Shown: positions 27,755 through 36,796, counted from the first letter of the stretch. The stretch is DNA of 64,000 nt from Demequina sp. NBRC 110056 (GCF_002090155.1 NZ_BBRM01000003.1:1-64000); one strand, 5' to 3'. Made by a program: numbers and translations. The notes: generated from the sequence alone by a model not told the origin.

Positions 27755-27871
27755 GGCTCCCACTCTTCCACCGAACGAGGCTGGCCGTCCATCGGTGGGT
27801 CGCCACGACACACGGGTCAGGTCGAGGTCACGGTCATGCCAAAGACTGGAAAAACCCCCCGGCTGGAGGGC

Positions 27872-27877
27872 TAGGCT
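27872..27877 (+). promoter_or_regulatory. Probable -10 element (TAGGCT)
   Basis: TAGGCT ends six bases before the GTG at 27884; leaderless spacing. Confidence 0.55.
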
Positions 27878-27883
27878 GGGCAC

Positions 27884-28891
27884 GTGGCAGCCCGGCGCAC
27901 GACCAGCGCAACCCCGGAGCCTGCGGACGCCGAGGCGACGCAGGCTCCCAAGCCGCGCGCCAAGCCCGCCGTCAAGGTGACCAAGCGCACCAAGAAGACG
28001 AGCGCATCGGCCGCCCGGACGGACTCGCCGGCCGCGTCCGCCCGGAGGCGCGCCGTCGTCAAGCCCCAGGACCTCCACGCAGCCGCGGCGCTCATCGTCG
28101 CCCACAACCAAGCGCGGCGCATCGCCGCGACGGTGCGGGCCGCGCGATCCATCCCCGGCGTCGACCTCGTCCTCGTGGTCGACGACGCGTCGGGCGACAA
28201 CACCCAGGAGCTCGCCCGGAAGGCTGGCGCGGTCGTGATCCGCCACTCGCACTACCGCGGCAAGAGCGCATCCGTGGAGACCGGTGCGTCGGTGATCGCC
28301 ATGCGCGACGAACCCGGCCGGACGCCCCGCGCGATCCTGCTGCTGCCCGGAGGGCTCGGCCATCACGCCGTGGGCGCCGCACCGCTGGTCCCCGCGGTCG
28401 TCGAGCAGGTCGCGGACCTCGCGGTCGCGGTCACCGAGCACGACGACAAGGCGCTGAGCAACTCCGGCCGGCTCGCGCGGCGCGCGGTCGAGCACTTCTC
28501 CGGATGGGCCCCGCACGACCCGCTCGGACCCATCCGCTGCATCACCCGAGAGGCCTTCGAGGCGGCGGTCCCCCTCGCGCGCGGCGCGGGGCTCGAGGTG
28601 GCCATGACGCTCGACGTCCTGCATGCCGGCCTCACCGTCACCGAGGTCGAGTGCGACATCCGCCACCGTCCCGGCGGCAGCTCGCCGCGCGCGGCGGCCA
28701 AGCGCGCCACCCAGTACCGTGACGTCATGATGGCGGTGAGCGCGCGGCGCGTGCGGTCGGGGATGACCGGCGCGAGGGCCGCGGTGGGCCGCCGGATGAG
28801 CAGGCGCGGCGGCGACGGCACCGTCGAGGCGGCGAAGCGCGACGCTGCGGGCGACGTCGCGGCGCGGACGGAGACAGGGGAGGACCAGTGA
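27884..28891 (+). CDS. Glycosyltransferase family 2-like protein with altered DxD region
   Basis: 335 residues. A basic Ala/Lys/Arg-rich N-terminal tail of about 60 residues precedes a GT-A fold: [39 protein letters not shown] and [17 protein letters not shown] are classic GT2 nucleotide-sugar blocks. Where GT2 enzymes carry the metal-binding DxD after a hydrophobic strand, this protein reads [12 protein letters not shown], so the catalytic acidic pair seems lost. A C-terminal Arg-rich tail follows. It overlaps pheA by four bases. Either a non-catalytic paralogue or a divergent transferase; substrate unknown. Confidence 0.72.
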   Translation: MAARRTTSATPEPADAEATQAPKPRAKPAVKVTKRTKKTSASAARTDSPAASARRRAVVKPQDLHAAAALIVAHNQARRIAATVRAARSIPGVDLVLVVDDASGDNTQELARKAGAVVIRHSHYRGKSASVETGASVIAMRDEPGRTPRAILLLPGGLGHHAVGAAPLVPAVVEQVADLAVAVTEHDDKALSNSGRLARRAVEHFSGWAPHDPLGPIRCITREAFEAAVPLARGAGLEVAMTLDVLHAGLTVTEVECDIRHRPGGSSPRAAAKRATQYRDVMMAVSARRVRSGMTGARAAVGRRMSRRGGDGTVEAAKRDAAGDVAARTETGEDQ

Positions 28892-29835
28892 CCGACAGGC
28901 CCCGCTACGCCTTCCTGGGACCGGCCGGCACGTTCACCGAGGCCGCGCTGTACGCGATGGTCGGCGACGCCGACGTCGAGGCGGTTCCCGTCGTCGACGT
29001 TCCCGCGGCGCTGGGTGCCGTCCGCTCCGGCGAGGCGGACTACGCCGTGGTCGCGATCGAGAACACCGTCGAGGGCGGCGTGACCGCGACTCTCGACACC
29101 CTCGCCGAGGGTGCCCCGCTGGTGATCCTCGGGGAGACGGTGCTGCCCGTCGAGTTCGAGCTCGTCGCGCAGCCCGGCGTGGCGCACGGCGACATCCAGC
29201 GCATCACGGCGCACTCGCACGCGTGGGCGCAGGTGCGCCGGTGGGCCCACGTCACGATCCCGCAGGCCGTGTTCGTGCCCGCGTCGTCGAACGCCTCCGG
29301 AGCCCTGGCGATCGCCGCCGGCGAGCCCCTCGACGGCGTCGCCGTCGACGCTGCGCTCGCACCTCCCGGCACTGCCGAGCGGCTCGGCCTGACCCTCGTC
29401 GAGGCCCACGTCGCGGACAACCCTCACGCGGCGACCAGGTTCGTGCGCATCGGCCGCCCGGGCGACGTTCCCGCGCCCACCGGGCGAGACAAGACGACGC
29501 TGACAGTGCACCTGCCGACCGACCGCTCCGGCGCGCTGCTCGAGATGCTCGAGCAGTTCGCCGCGCGCGGCGTGAATCTGTCGCGCATCGAGTCGCGCCC
29601 GCGATGGGACCGCCCCGGCGAGTACTCGTTCTCGATCGACGCGCTCGGCCACATCGCCGAGGAGCGGATCGCCGATGCCCTCGCGGGCCTGCGCCGCACG
29701 TGCCCCCTGGTGGTGTTCCTCGGCTCGTACCCCGCCGTCGGCTCGGGCGCGACGGCGATCCCAGCGGGGATGACGGACGCGGCCTTCGACGAGGCGAGGG
29801 ACTGGGTGGCGGGCCTGAGGAACGGCCAGGCCTAG
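28888..29835 (+). CDS. pheA: Prephenate dehydratase
   Basis: Converts prephenate to phenylpyruvate, the committed step to phenylalanine. 315 residues: the catalytic PDT domain starts [15 protein letters not shown] and includes [14 protein letters not shown] and the ATRFVRIGR block with the key TRF threonine; a C-terminal ACT regulatory domain ([20 protein letters not shown] then ESRP) is expected to bind phenylalanine for feedback control. GTG 28888 overlaps the upstream GT2-like gene. The first copy of the 55-bp inverted repeat begins 35 bases after the stop. Confidence 0.95.
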   Translation: MTDRPRYAFLGPAGTFTEAALYAMVGDADVEAVPVVDVPAALGAVRSGEADYAVVAIENTVEGGVTATLDTLAEGAPLVILGETVLPVEFELVAQPGVAHGDIQRITAHSHAWAQVRRWAHVTIPQAVFVPASSNASGALAIAAGEPLDGVAVDAALAPPGTAERLGLTLVEAHVADNPHAATRFVRIGRPGDVPAPTGRDKTTLTVHLPTDRSGALLEMLEQFAARGVNLSRIESRPRWDRPGEYSFSIDALGHIAEERIADALAGLRRTCPLVVFLGSYPAVGSGATAIPAGMTDAAFDEARDWVAGLRNGQA

Positions 29836-29869
29836 CACCGCGGCCCCGTCGCTCCACGCCTTCTGCGCG

Positions 29870-29924
29870 ATTTGGATCCATTTCGCTGGCCTGAGGGCTT
29901 AGGCCAGCGAGAATCAACCGCCAG
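29870..29924. repeat. Left copy of a 55-bp inverted repeat flanking the DUF559 gene
   Basis: This stretch is the reverse complement of 30944-30998 with one mismatch in 55. It contains GGATCC at 29875-29880 and a perfect internal hairpin, TCGCTGGCCT and its complement around an 8-base loop. It begins 35 bases after the pheA stop. Confidence 0.9.
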
Positions 29925-29992
29925 CATTGGCAGCGAGGCGGAGTTTTCCACAACTCAGACATCAGGCCTGACCGGCGAGCCGAGAGCGTGCC

Positions 29993-29998
29993 TACCGT
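29993..29998 (+). promoter_or_regulatory. Probable -10 element (TACCGT) of the DUF559 gene
   Basis: TACCGT ends seven bases before the ATG at 30006; it lies inside the repeat-flanked interval, so the gene carries its own promoter. Confidence 0.5.
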
Positions 29999-30005
29999 GC
30001 ACACC

Positions 30006-30923
30006 ATGACTCGACGACGTTCCGCGCCCGCGATTCGGTCCATGACCATAGCGATGCAATCGGCTCCTCTGCCATGGACGCGCGCCGTGTTGGAGGAGCG
30101 CTGGAGCGGAGCAACCTTGTCGGAGGCGATGCGCCGGGGCCTCGTCGCGCGTATCGCGCCGGGCCAGTACGCGCACCGCGACCACGTCGGCGATGTGAGT
30201 TGCCGCCTGCGCGCCGTGCGGACGTGGATGGCTCCGCACGGCGCTGTGTCTGGATTGGCTGGGCTCTGGCTGCGCGGCTGGCGAGTCGTGCGGCCCGAGC
30301 GCATCGACGTTACGCTTCCCCGTGACATCCGACTCTCGCGCCCACCGTATGTTGACACCTTCCGGACCGACGATGAGGTGGCACGGGTGGTCATAGCAGG
30401 TACGCCGACCGTGTCGGCTGAGGACGCGGCGCTCATGGTGTGGCGCCGAGCACGTCCAGAGTCTCGCCGAGGCTTGCTACTCGACGTCTTGCGCGACGGA
30501 CCCGTCGAGGCGCGCGCCCTGCCCGCGCGCATCGACGCCACACGACGGCTGCCAGACCGCGCGGGACTCCTCAAGGTGGTCGCGCTCGCGCGTGAAGGTG
30601 TCCAGAGCATGCTCGAGTTCATCGCTGCAACGGAGGTCTTCCACGGACCAGAGTGGCGCGAGTGGGAGCGGCAAGCGCCGGTGCGGGCGGGGCACGCGGT
30701 GCTCCACCCGGACATGGTGCATCGTGCTGGAAGCGTTGCCATCGAACTCGACAGTGCGCGCTACCACTCTGACGACCAACAGCGCAGGCGCGACATCGAG
30801 CGGGATGCGCTTCTGGCCTCAGTTGGATTCATCGTCATCCGTCTCACCTGGGAGGACGTGACGCGCCGGCCAGACTGGTGCCGCGAGCGGGCGAGGCAGG
30901 CGTTGCGTGCGCGCCGAACCTAG
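30006..30923 (+). CDS. DUF559/Vsr-like endonuclease-domain protein with AbiEi-like N-terminus
   Basis: 305 residues. The first 170 resemble the winged-helix and middle region of AbiEi-type/transcriptional regulator-like proteins (ERWSGATLSEAMRRGLVARI, then APHGAVSGLAGLWLRGW). The C-terminal 100 residues fit a DUF559 PD-(D/E)XK nuclease: the metal-binding strand VAIELDSARYHSD, then QRRRDIERDALLASVGFIVI and RLTWEDVTRRP. In other bacteria this fold includes the Vsr mismatch endonuclease. Base composition is visibly less GC-rich than neighbours. The start at 30006 gives leaderless spacing to TACCGT. No cognate methylase or antitoxin is adjacent. Flanking inverted repeats suggest it arrived as a unit. 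Confidence 0.75.
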   Translation: MTRRRSAPAIRSMTIAMQSAPLPWTRAVLEERWSGATLSEAMRRGLVARIAPGQYAHRDHVGDVSCRLRAVRTWMAPHGAVSGLAGLWLRGWRVVRPERIDVTLPRDIRLSRPPYVDTFRTDDEVARVVIAGTPTVSAEDAALMVWRRARPESRRGLLLDVLRDGPVEARALPARIDATRRLPDRAGLLKVVALAREGVQSMLEFIAATEVFHGPEWREWERQAPVRAGHAVLHPDMVHRAGSVAIELDSARYHSDDQQRRRDIERDALLASVGFIVIRLTWEDVTRRPDWCRERARQALRARRT

Positions 30924-30943
30924 CGCTCGAAGCTGCCAGTCGC

Positions 30944-30998
30944 CTGGCGGTTGATTCTCGCTGGTCTAAGCCCTCAGGCCAGCGAAATGGATCCAAAT
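30944..30998. repeat. Right copy of the 55-bp inverted repeat flanking the DUF559 gene
   Basis: Reverse complement of 29870-29924 except one base, which disrupts one pair of the internal hairpin (TCGCTGGTCT here). It starts 20 bases after the DUF559 stop and ends 19 bases before the lipid kinase stop. Confidence 0.9.
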
Positions 30999-31017
30999 GG
31001 CGGGATTGGGGAGGACG

Positions 31018-32160
31018 CTACGTGGTGGGGACGCGGACCTTCAGGGCTCCCGGGTCCAGGAAGGCCGTGATCCGCGTCGCGCGGCCCAGCTCCTCGCCGT
31101 CCACCTGCACGCGCTCCGGCTGGGCCATGGAGATCTCGACCTTCTGCCCGGTCGCCGTGTCGATGCGCGACGCGCGCCAGGCCTGCAGGACCTCTGACTG
31201 CTTGATGCCGGCCCCCTGCGCGATGACGGAGCCGAAGAGGTCCGTCCAGCCCACGATGCCGGCGCGGGCGTCCAGCGTCGCGATGTCGAGGGTGCCGTCC
31301 GAGATCGAGGCATCAGGGATGAGCTGCAGACCGCCAGGGAGGCGGCCGGCGTTCGCGAGCAGCACGGTGCGCATCTCGTTGGTGACCGGCTCGCCATCGT
31401 CGATGGTGACGGTGGCGGTCATGCGCTTGTCGCCGAGGTGCTCGAGCGCGGCGAAGAAGTAGGCGAGCCAGCCCAGGCGCTTCTTGAGCGCGGGGTTGGC
31501 GCCCGCGACCATCTCCGCGTCGATGCCGGCGCCGGCCATCACGAGGAACAGGTGACGCCCGTCCTCGCCGTGCGCCTCGTTGGCGTGCTCGACGTCCATG
31601 TAGCCCACGTCGACGGCCCGATCGGCACCCTCGAGCGCCGTGCGCATGAGGGCGCTGGTGTCCGCCAAGGGCAGGTCGAGGTTGCGGGCGAACAGGTTGC
31701 CGGTGCCCATCGGCAGGATCCCCATCGCGACGCCCGTGCCGGCGAGAGCCTCGGCGACCGCGCGGACGGTGCCGTCGCCGCCGACGGCGACCACGACATC
31801 GGCACCCGCCTCGATCGCCGCACGAGCCTGCCCGGTGCCGGGGTCCTCCTCGGTCGTGGTGAACCACATCGGCTGCGGGAGGTAGCGGATCGCGCAGGCG
31901 CGCATCGCGCGCTCCTTGATCTCGGGGATGCCGTCCTTGCTGGGGTTGGCGACGAACGCCACGCGCTGCTTGTCCGGGTGGTCGAGGCTGAACGCGCCGG
32001 AGACGTTCGGGACGGCAGCGCGAATGCGGAGCAGACGTCGCCAGAACTTGGGCACGACGAAGGGGTCGCGGGTGCCGACGCGGCGCGTGATCGTGATGAC
32101 CAGCACGAGCGCGACCACCGCCAGCACGAGGGCGATCACGCCAATAACCAGGGCAACCAT
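31018..32160 (-). CDS. Diacylglycerol/lipid kinase family protein
   Basis: 380 residues. One N-terminal membrane segment (VALVIGVIALVLAVVALVLV) anchors a DAGK catalytic domain starting near residue 65 with RVAFVANPSKDG, the nucleotide loop VVAVGGDGTVRAVAEAL and MGILPMGTGNLFARNLDLPL, and the C-terminal beta domain. The family phosphorylates diacylglycerol, sphingoid or other lipids; the natural substrate here is unknown. It is divergent from serS; both promoters are packed into the 34 bases between the start codons, with TAGGCT upstream of this ATG. Confidence 0.88.
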   Translation of the reverse strand: MVALVIGVIALVLAVVALVLVITITRRVGTRDPFVVPKFWRRLLRIRAAVPNVSGAFSLDHPDKQRVAFVANPSKDGIPEIKERAMRACAIRYLPQPMWFTTTEEDPGTGQARAAIEAGADVVVAVGGDGTVRAVAEALAGTGVAMGILPMGTGNLFARNLDLPLADTSALMRTALEGADRAVDVGYMDVEHANEAHGEDGRHLFLVMAGAGIDAEMVAGANPALKKRLGWLAYFFAALEHLGDKRMTATVTIDDGEPVTNEMRTVLLANAGRLPGGLQLIPDASISDGTLDIATLDARAGIVGWTDLFGSVIAQGAGIKQSEVLQAWRASRIDTATGQKVEISMAQPERVQVDGEELGRATRITAFLDPGALKVRVPTT

Positions 32161-32166
32161 GGGGTG

Positions 32167-32172
32167 AGCCTA
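32167..32172 (-). promoter_or_regulatory. Probable -10 element (TAGGCT) of the lipid kinase gene
   Basis: TAGGCT on the minus strand, six bases before the ATG at 32160; leaderless spacing. Confidence 0.55.
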
Positions 32173-32181
32173 CGCCCCCGA

Positions 32182-32187
32182 TAGACT
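32182..32187 (+). promoter_or_regulatory. Probable -10 element (TAGACT) of serS
   Basis: TAGACT ends seven bases before the serS ATG; there is no room for a T-box leader. Confidence 0.6.
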
Positions 32188-32194
32188 CGCGGTC

Positions 32195-33466
32195 ATGATC
32201 GACCTGAAGCTCCTGCGCGCCCAACCGGACCTCGTGAGGGACAGCCAGCGCTCCCGCGGGGACGACCCCGCAGTGGTCGACCAGGTGCTCGCCGCGGACG
32301 CCGAGCACCGCGCCGCCCTCGCGGGCTTCGAGACCAAGCGCGCCGAGCAGAAGGCGCTGGGCAAGGACGTCGCTCAGGCCCAGGGCGAGGCCAAGCAGGC
32401 GCTGCTGGCCCGCACCAAGGAGCTCGCGGCCGAGGTCAAGGAGCTCCAGGCGAGCGCCGATGCTGCCGCCGCCACGGCGGTCGAGCTCGCCCGGTCGCTG
32501 GGCAACATCCCCGAGGAGGGGGTGCCGAGCGGCGGCGAGGACAACTTCACCGTGCTGCGCCACGAGGGCGCGCCGCGCGACTTCGGGGCCGAGGGCGTCG
32601 AGGTGCGCGACCACCTCGCGATCGCCGAGGGCCTCAAGGCGATCGATATGGAACGCGGCGCGAAGGTCTCGGGCGCGCGCTTCTACTTCCTCACGGGCAT
32701 CGGAGCGCGCCTTGAGCTCGCGATCCTCAACGCGGCCATGGCGGTCGCGCAGGAGGCCGGCTTCAGCCCGATGATCACTCCCACTCTGGTGCGCCCCGAG
32801 ACGATGGCCGGCACGGGCTTCCTCGGCAGGCACTCGGACGAGATCTACTACCTCGAGCGCGACGAGCTGTACCTCACGGGTACCTCCGAGGTCGCGCTCG
32901 CGGGCTATCACACCGACGAGATCCTCGACCTGTCCGACGGGCCTCTGCGCTACGCCGGGTGGAGCGCCTGCTACCGCCGGGAGGCGGGCTCGGCCGGCCG
33001 CGACACCCGCGGCATCATCCGCGTCCACCAGTTCCACAAGGTCGAGATGTTCTCCTACGTGACGGCGGCCGACGCCGCCGCAGAGCACGCGCGCTTCCTC
33101 GCCACCGAGGAGCGGATGCTGCAGGCGCTCGAGCTGCCGTACCGCGTGATCGACACCGCGGCCGGCGACCTGGGATCGAGCGCGGCACGCAAGTTCGACT
33201 GCGAGGCTTGGCTGCCCAGCCAGGAGCGCTGGATGGAGGTCACCTCGACGTCCAACTGCACCACCTACCAGGCTCGACGCCTCAACATCCGCGAGCGCGG
33301 CGAGCGTGGCACGGAGGCCGTGGCGACCGTCAACGGCACCATCGGCACCACGCGGTGGATCGTCGCACTGCTGGAGAACCACCAGCAGGCGGACGGCTCC
33401 GTGCACGTGCCGGAGATCCTGCGTCCGTACCTGGGCGGGGCCGAGCGGCTCGAGCCCGTCGGCTGA
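32195..33466 (+). CDS. serS: Seryl-tRNA synthetase
   Basis: Charges tRNA-Ser; two tRNA-Ser genes lie at 44111 and 44258. The 423-residue class II enzyme begins with the N-terminal helical arm ([14 protein letters not shown] to about residue 110, coiled coil rich in Ala/Glu/Lys), then the catalytic domain with [13 protein letters not shown], the motif 2 arginine region [20 protein letters not shown] and motif 3 [18 protein letters not shown]. The class II fold is complete, ending [12 protein letters not shown]. It probably has a leaderless mRNA. It may be co-transcribed with nothing; the HAD gene downstream has its own -10. Confidence 0.97.
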   Translation: MIDLKLLRAQPDLVRDSQRSRGDDPAVVDQVLAADAEHRAALAGFETKRAEQKALGKDVAQAQGEAKQALLARTKELAAEVKELQASADAAAATAVELARSLGNIPEEGVPSGGEDNFTVLRHEGAPRDFGAEGVEVRDHLAIAEGLKAIDMERGAKVSGARFYFLTGIGARLELAILNAAMAVAQEAGFSPMITPTLVRPETMAGTGFLGRHSDEIYYLERDELYLTGTSEVALAGYHTDEILDLSDGPLRYAGWSACYRREAGSAGRDTRGIIRVHQFHKVEMFSYVTAADAAAEHARFLATEERMLQALELPYRVIDTAAGDLGSSAARKFDCEAWLPSQERWMEVTSTSNCTTYQARRLNIRERGERGTEAVATVNGTIGTTRWIVALLENHQQADGSVHVPEILRPYLGGAERLEPVG

Positions 33467-33522
33467 GCCGTCACGAGCGCCGATGCGCGGGCCGGCTTCA
33501 CCTGCGTGTCACCACGGCGTCG

Positions 33523-33528
33523 TAGCAT
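33523..33528 (+). promoter_or_regulatory. Probable -10 element (TAGCAT) of the HAD gene
   Basis: TAGCAT ends seven bases before the ATG at 33536, which decides that start over a GTG ten codons upstream. Confidence 0.55.
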
Positions 33529-33535
33529 CGGGGTC

Positions 33536-34396
33536 ATGAACGCGGCGCCCGAGGACATGCACCCCCCGCTCGACAACGACGCGTGGAGGCTGCTCGGGCT
33601 CGACATCGACGGCACCCTCATGCATTGGGGCGGCGACATCTCCGATCGTGTCGTGCGCGCGATCGAGCAGGTGCGGATGTGCCGCAACCACGTGATCCTC
33701 GCCACGGGCCGCAACATCGTCGCGACCATGCCGGTCGCGGAGCGCCTGGGGATCCGCCGCGGCTACGCGGTGTGCGCCAACGGCGCGGTGACGATCCGCC
33801 TCAACCCCGCGAGCCCCGGCGGCTACGACATCCTCGAGACCGTGACGTTCGACCCGACAGCCGCGCTCGAGCTGATCCGCGAGGAGATGCCGGACGCGTT
33901 CTTCGCGGTCGAGGACCTCGGCGTGGGCTTCCGCGTGAGCCGCGAGTTCCCCATGGGAGAGCTCGTCGGCCGGCAGATCGTCGTCGACAGCTTCGAGGAG
34001 CTGGCTCAGGGCGAGGTGACGCGCGTGGTGATCCGCGCCCCGGGCGTCGACGTCAGCCACTTCGACGACCTCGTCCAGCGCATCGGCCTCAGCGACGTCA
34101 CCTACGCGGTGGGCTACTCGGCGTGGCTCGACCTCACCCCTCCGAACGTGACCAAGGCCTCCGCGCTCGAGGCGCTGCGCCGCAAGCTCGGCGTCTATCC
34201 CGCGCACACCGTGGCGGTCGGCGACGGCAACAACGACCTCGCGATGCTCGCGTGGGCGGGACAGTCCGCCGCCATGGGCAACGCCCCGGCCCACGTGCAC
34301 GATGCCGCGGACGAGGTCTTGGGCTCGGTCGAGGACGACGGCATCCTGCCGCTCCTCGAGCGCCTGATCGACCCGGACCGCCTCGCCGTTCTGTAG
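33536..34396 (+). CDS. HAD superfamily Cof-type phosphatase
   Basis: 286 residues, subfamily IIB. Motif I is LLGLDIDGTLMHW (both catalytic aspartates), motif II VILATGRN, the motif III lysine lies in VTKASALEALRRKLG, and motif IV is VAVGDGNNDLAMLAWAG. Between them sits the alpha/beta cap. Such enzymes dephosphorylate sugar phosphates, FMN or other small metabolites; the substrate cannot be read from the sequence. A one-domain start at 33536 matches the family and the leaderless -10. Confidence 0.9.
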   Translation: MNAAPEDMHPPLDNDAWRLLGLDIDGTLMHWGGDISDRVVRAIEQVRMCRNHVILATGRNIVATMPVAERLGIRRGYAVCANGAVTIRLNPASPGGYDILETVTFDPTAALELIREEMPDAFFAVEDLGVGFRVSREFPMGELVGRQIVVDSFEELAQGEVTRVVIRAPGVDVSHFDDLVQRIGLSDVTYAVGYSAWLDLTPPNVTKASALEALRRKLGVYPAHTVAVGDGNNDLAMLAWAGQSAAMGNAPAHVHDAADEVLGSVEDDGILPLLERLIDPDRLAVL

Positions 34397-34406
34397 CTCG
34401 CCCCGC

Positions 34407-34412
34407 TAGCCT
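34407..34412 (+). promoter_or_regulatory. Probable -10 element (TAGCCT) of the AGE-family gene
   Basis: TAGCCT ends six bases before the ATG at 34419; leaderless spacing. Confidence 0.55.
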
Positions 34413-34418
34413 CGCACC

Positions 34419-35651
34419 ATGACCTGGATGACCAACCCCGCTCACGTGCGCTGGCTCGAGTCCGAGACCGATCGCCTCCTCGAGTTCGGCGCCGCGAGCC
34501 TCGATCCCCGCGGCGGCTTCGGCTGGCTCGGTGAGGACGGCACTCTGGACCCCAAGCACGACGTCGAGCTCTGGATCACGTGCCGCATGACGCACTGCTT
34601 CTCCCTGGCGGCGCTCATGGGCCGGCCGGGCGCCGGCGCGCTCGCGGACCACGGCATCGACGCGCTGCGCGGACGCCTCCACGACGACACCCACGGCGGC
34701 TGGTTCGCCGCGGTCGACGGCGACACCGTCACCAAGGATGTGAAGGAGGCCTACGGGCACGCGTTCGTGATCCTCGCGGCGTCCTCCGCCGTCATGGCGG
34801 GCCGGCCCGGCGCACAGGTCCTGCTCGACGAGGCCCTCGAGGTCCACGCGAGCAGGTTCTGGGACGAGGAGGCCGGCATGAGCCGCGAGGCCTTCGCGCG
34901 CGACTGGTCCGACATCGAGGACTACCGCGGCGTCAACGCGAACATGCACACCGTCGAGGCGTACATGGCCGCCGCGGACGTCACTGGCGACAAGCAGCTG
35001 CTCCAGCGGGCGCTGCGCATCACCGAGCGCGTGGTCCACGCGTACGCCCGCGAGAACGACTGGCGTCTGCCCGAGCACTTCGACGCGCAGTGGAACCCGC
35101 TGCTCGACTACAACGAGGAGCAGCCCGCGCACCCGTTCCGCCCGTACGGCGCGACCATCGGCCACCTGCTCGAGTGGGCGCGCCTCACCCTCCAGCTCGG
35201 CTCCTCCCTGCAGCAGTCCGGCCTCGCCCGGCCTGACTGGATGCTCGAGGACGCCCGACACCTGTATGCCACCGCCGTGAGCGAGGGCTGGAACGTCGAC
35301 GGGGCCGTCGGCTTCGTCTACACCGTCGACTGGGACGGCAAGCCGGTGGTGCGTGAGCGCATGCACTGGGTGACCGCAGAGGCGATCGGCGCCGCGGCTG
35401 CTTTGTACGCGTCGACCAAGCAGGCGTCCTACGCGGAGGACTACCGCCGCTGGTGGGACTACGCAGCGGAGTTCCACTTCGACCGCGACGGCGGGTCGTG
35501 GTGGCACGAGCTCGGCACCGACAACACCGTGTCGCGGACCGTCTGGGAGGGCAAGGCGGACATCTATCACGCAGTCCAGGCCACGCTCATCCCGCGACTG
35601 CCGGTCTCGCCCGCGCTCGCGGCCTCCCTCGCCGCCGGCAACCTGCACTGA
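34419..35651 (+). CDS. N-acylglucosamine 2-epimerase family aldose-ketose isomerase
   Basis: 410 residues with an (alpha/alpha)6 barrel pattern of the AGE/YihS/mannose isomerase group. Recognisable blocks include VELWITCRMTHCFSLAAL, HGGWFAAVDGD, KEAYGHAFVILAAS, YRGVNANMHTVEAYMAA, RPYGATIGHLLEWARL and HWVTAEAIGAAAALY; the histidines in YGHAF and NMHTVEA and the arginine near RMTH line the sugar pocket in relatives. The reaction is probably interconversion of mannose/fructose/glucose or sulfoquinovose-like sugars. It stands alone, with its own -10. Confidence 0.85.
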   Translation: MTWMTNPAHVRWLESETDRLLEFGAASLDPRGGFGWLGEDGTLDPKHDVELWITCRMTHCFSLAALMGRPGAGALADHGIDALRGRLHDDTHGGWFAAVDGDTVTKDVKEAYGHAFVILAASSAVMAGRPGAQVLLDEALEVHASRFWDEEAGMSREAFARDWSDIEDYRGVNANMHTVEAYMAAADVTGDKQLLQRALRITERVVHAYARENDWRLPEHFDAQWNPLLDYNEEQPAHPFRPYGATIGHLLEWARLTLQLGSSLQQSGLARPDWMLEDARHLYATAVSEGWNVDGAVGFVYTVDWDGKPVVRERMHWVTAEAIGAAAALYASTKQASYAEDYRRWWDYAAEFHFDRDGGSWWHELGTDNTVSRTVWEGKADIYHAVQATLIPRLPVSPALAASLAAGNLH

Positions 35652-35670
35652 CCCCCCACCCCTCTCTCCG

Positions 35671-35758
35671 GCGAGTTGGGCCCTTCTCGCTCATCTAGCG
35701 CGGCGGTCTCAGGTCGTGAGTGCAACGGCCATAGATGAACGAGAAGGGCCCAACTCGC
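35671..35758. repeat. Long perfect inverted repeat between convergent genes
   Basis: Nineteen bases, GCGAGTTGGGCCCTTCTCG (35671-35689), are exactly complementary to 35740-35758; after one mismatch the stem continues TCATCTA/TAGATGA, about 27 bp in all with a 34-base loop. Each arm holds GGGCCC. It lies between the AGE gene and the oxidoreductase, so it can terminate both, but it is much longer than a normal terminator and has no T-run. Confidence 0.85.
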
Positions 35759-35790
35759 GCAAGAGGGGGTTCGCAGCGCCGATGCGCTCG

Positions 35791-36783
35791 TCACCCTGGT
35801 GGCGTCAGCACCACCTTGCCGAACACGTCGCCTCCCTCGAGGGCTCGGTGCGCCTCGCTCGCCTCGGCGAGGGGATACGCCGCGTGGATCACGGGCCGCA
35901 CCGCGTCAGGGACGTGCGGCCACACGTCGCGCTCGACCGCACGGATGATCGCGGCCTTCTGCTCGTGAGGCCGGGCGCGCAGCGTCGTGCCGATCACGCG
36001 TGCGCGCAGCGAGAGCAGCCGGCCGAGGTCGAGCTCGCCGCGCGCTCCCCGCTGCAGCCCGATGACGGCGAGGCGTCCGTCGGGGCGCAGCATGCTCAGG
36101 TGGTCGGCCAGCGCGGCAGCGCCCAGCACGTCGAGGATCACGTCGGCGCCGCCGGCGTCCCGGACGCGGTCGACGACGTCGCCGGCGGAGTGGTCGACGC
36201 CCGTCGCGCCGAGGTCGGCGCAGCGTGCGGCGCGCTCCGGCCCCCGTGCGGTCGCCAACACCCGCATCCCGTGGGCCCGGGCGATCTGGATCGCGAGATG
36301 ACCGACCCCGCCCGAGCCGCCCTCGACGAGAAGCGTCTCCCCGGCCCGCGCATCGGCCGCCTGCAGGGTGGACCACACGGTGCAGGCGGCCTCGACGATG
36401 CCGCCGCCCTCCTCCCAGGTGAGGCCTGAGGGCATCGGCAGCACGAGGTCCTCGTGCACGGCCACGCCCTGGGCGTAGCCGCCGCCGGCCAGCAGCGCGC
36501 ACACCGCGTCGCCCTCCTGCCACCGGGACACGGCCTCGCCGACGGCGGCGACCTCGCCCGCGACCTCAAGCCCGGGCCACTCGGGCGCACCCGGCGGCGG
36601 GGGGTAGTGGCCCTCGCGCTGGAGGACGTCCGCGCGGTTGACTCCGGCCGCGCGCACCGAGATCACGATCTCGTGCGGGGCGGGCACCGGCGCGGGGACC
36701 TCCGCGAGGTCGAGCACCTCGGGTCCACCAAAACTTCGCAAAGTGGAGATGATCACACCTGGACCGCCTTTTGTTCCCGTCAT
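35791..36783 (-). CDS. NADPH:quinone oxidoreductase-type zinc-free alcohol dehydrogenase
   Basis: 330 residues, medium-chain dehydrogenase/reductase family. The N-terminal GroES-like domain has VRAAGVNRADVLQREGHYPP and WPGLEVAGEVAAVG; the Rossmann domain has LLVEGGSGGVGHLAIQIARAHG, and no zinc-binding cysteine set is seen. The family reduces quinones or enones with NADPH. The start ATG 36783 is preferred to GTG 36792 because TACCGT (complement of 36791-36796) ends exactly seven bases upstream. Converges on the AGE gene across the long inverted repeat. Confidence 0.88.
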   Translation of the reverse strand: MTGTKGGPGVIISTLRSFGGPEVLDLAEVPAPVPAPHEIVISVRAAGVNRADVLQREGHYPPPPGAPEWPGLEVAGEVAAVGEAVSRWQEGDAVCALLAGGGYAQGVAVHEDLVLPMPSGLTWEEGGGIVEAACTVWSTLQAADARAGETLLVEGGSGGVGHLAIQIARAHGMRVLATARGPERAARCADLGATGVDHSAGDVVDRVRDAGGADVILDVLGAAALADHLSMLRPDGRLAVIGLQRGARGELDLGRLLSLRARVIGTTLRARPHEQKAAIIRAVERDVWPHVPDAVRPVIHAAYPLAEASEAHRALEGGDVFGKVVLTPPG

Positions 36784-36790
36784 CGCCGCC

Positions 36791-36796
36791 ACGGTA
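36791..36796 (-). promoter_or_regulatory. Probable -10 element (TACCGT) of the oxidoreductase
   Basis: TACCGT on the minus strand, seven bases before the ATG at 36783; it decides the start codon. Confidence 0.5.

Noticed and set aside
32161..32194. T-box riboswitch upstream of serS
   Set aside because: Only 34 bases separate serS from the divergent gene, and the -10 is seven bases from the ATG.
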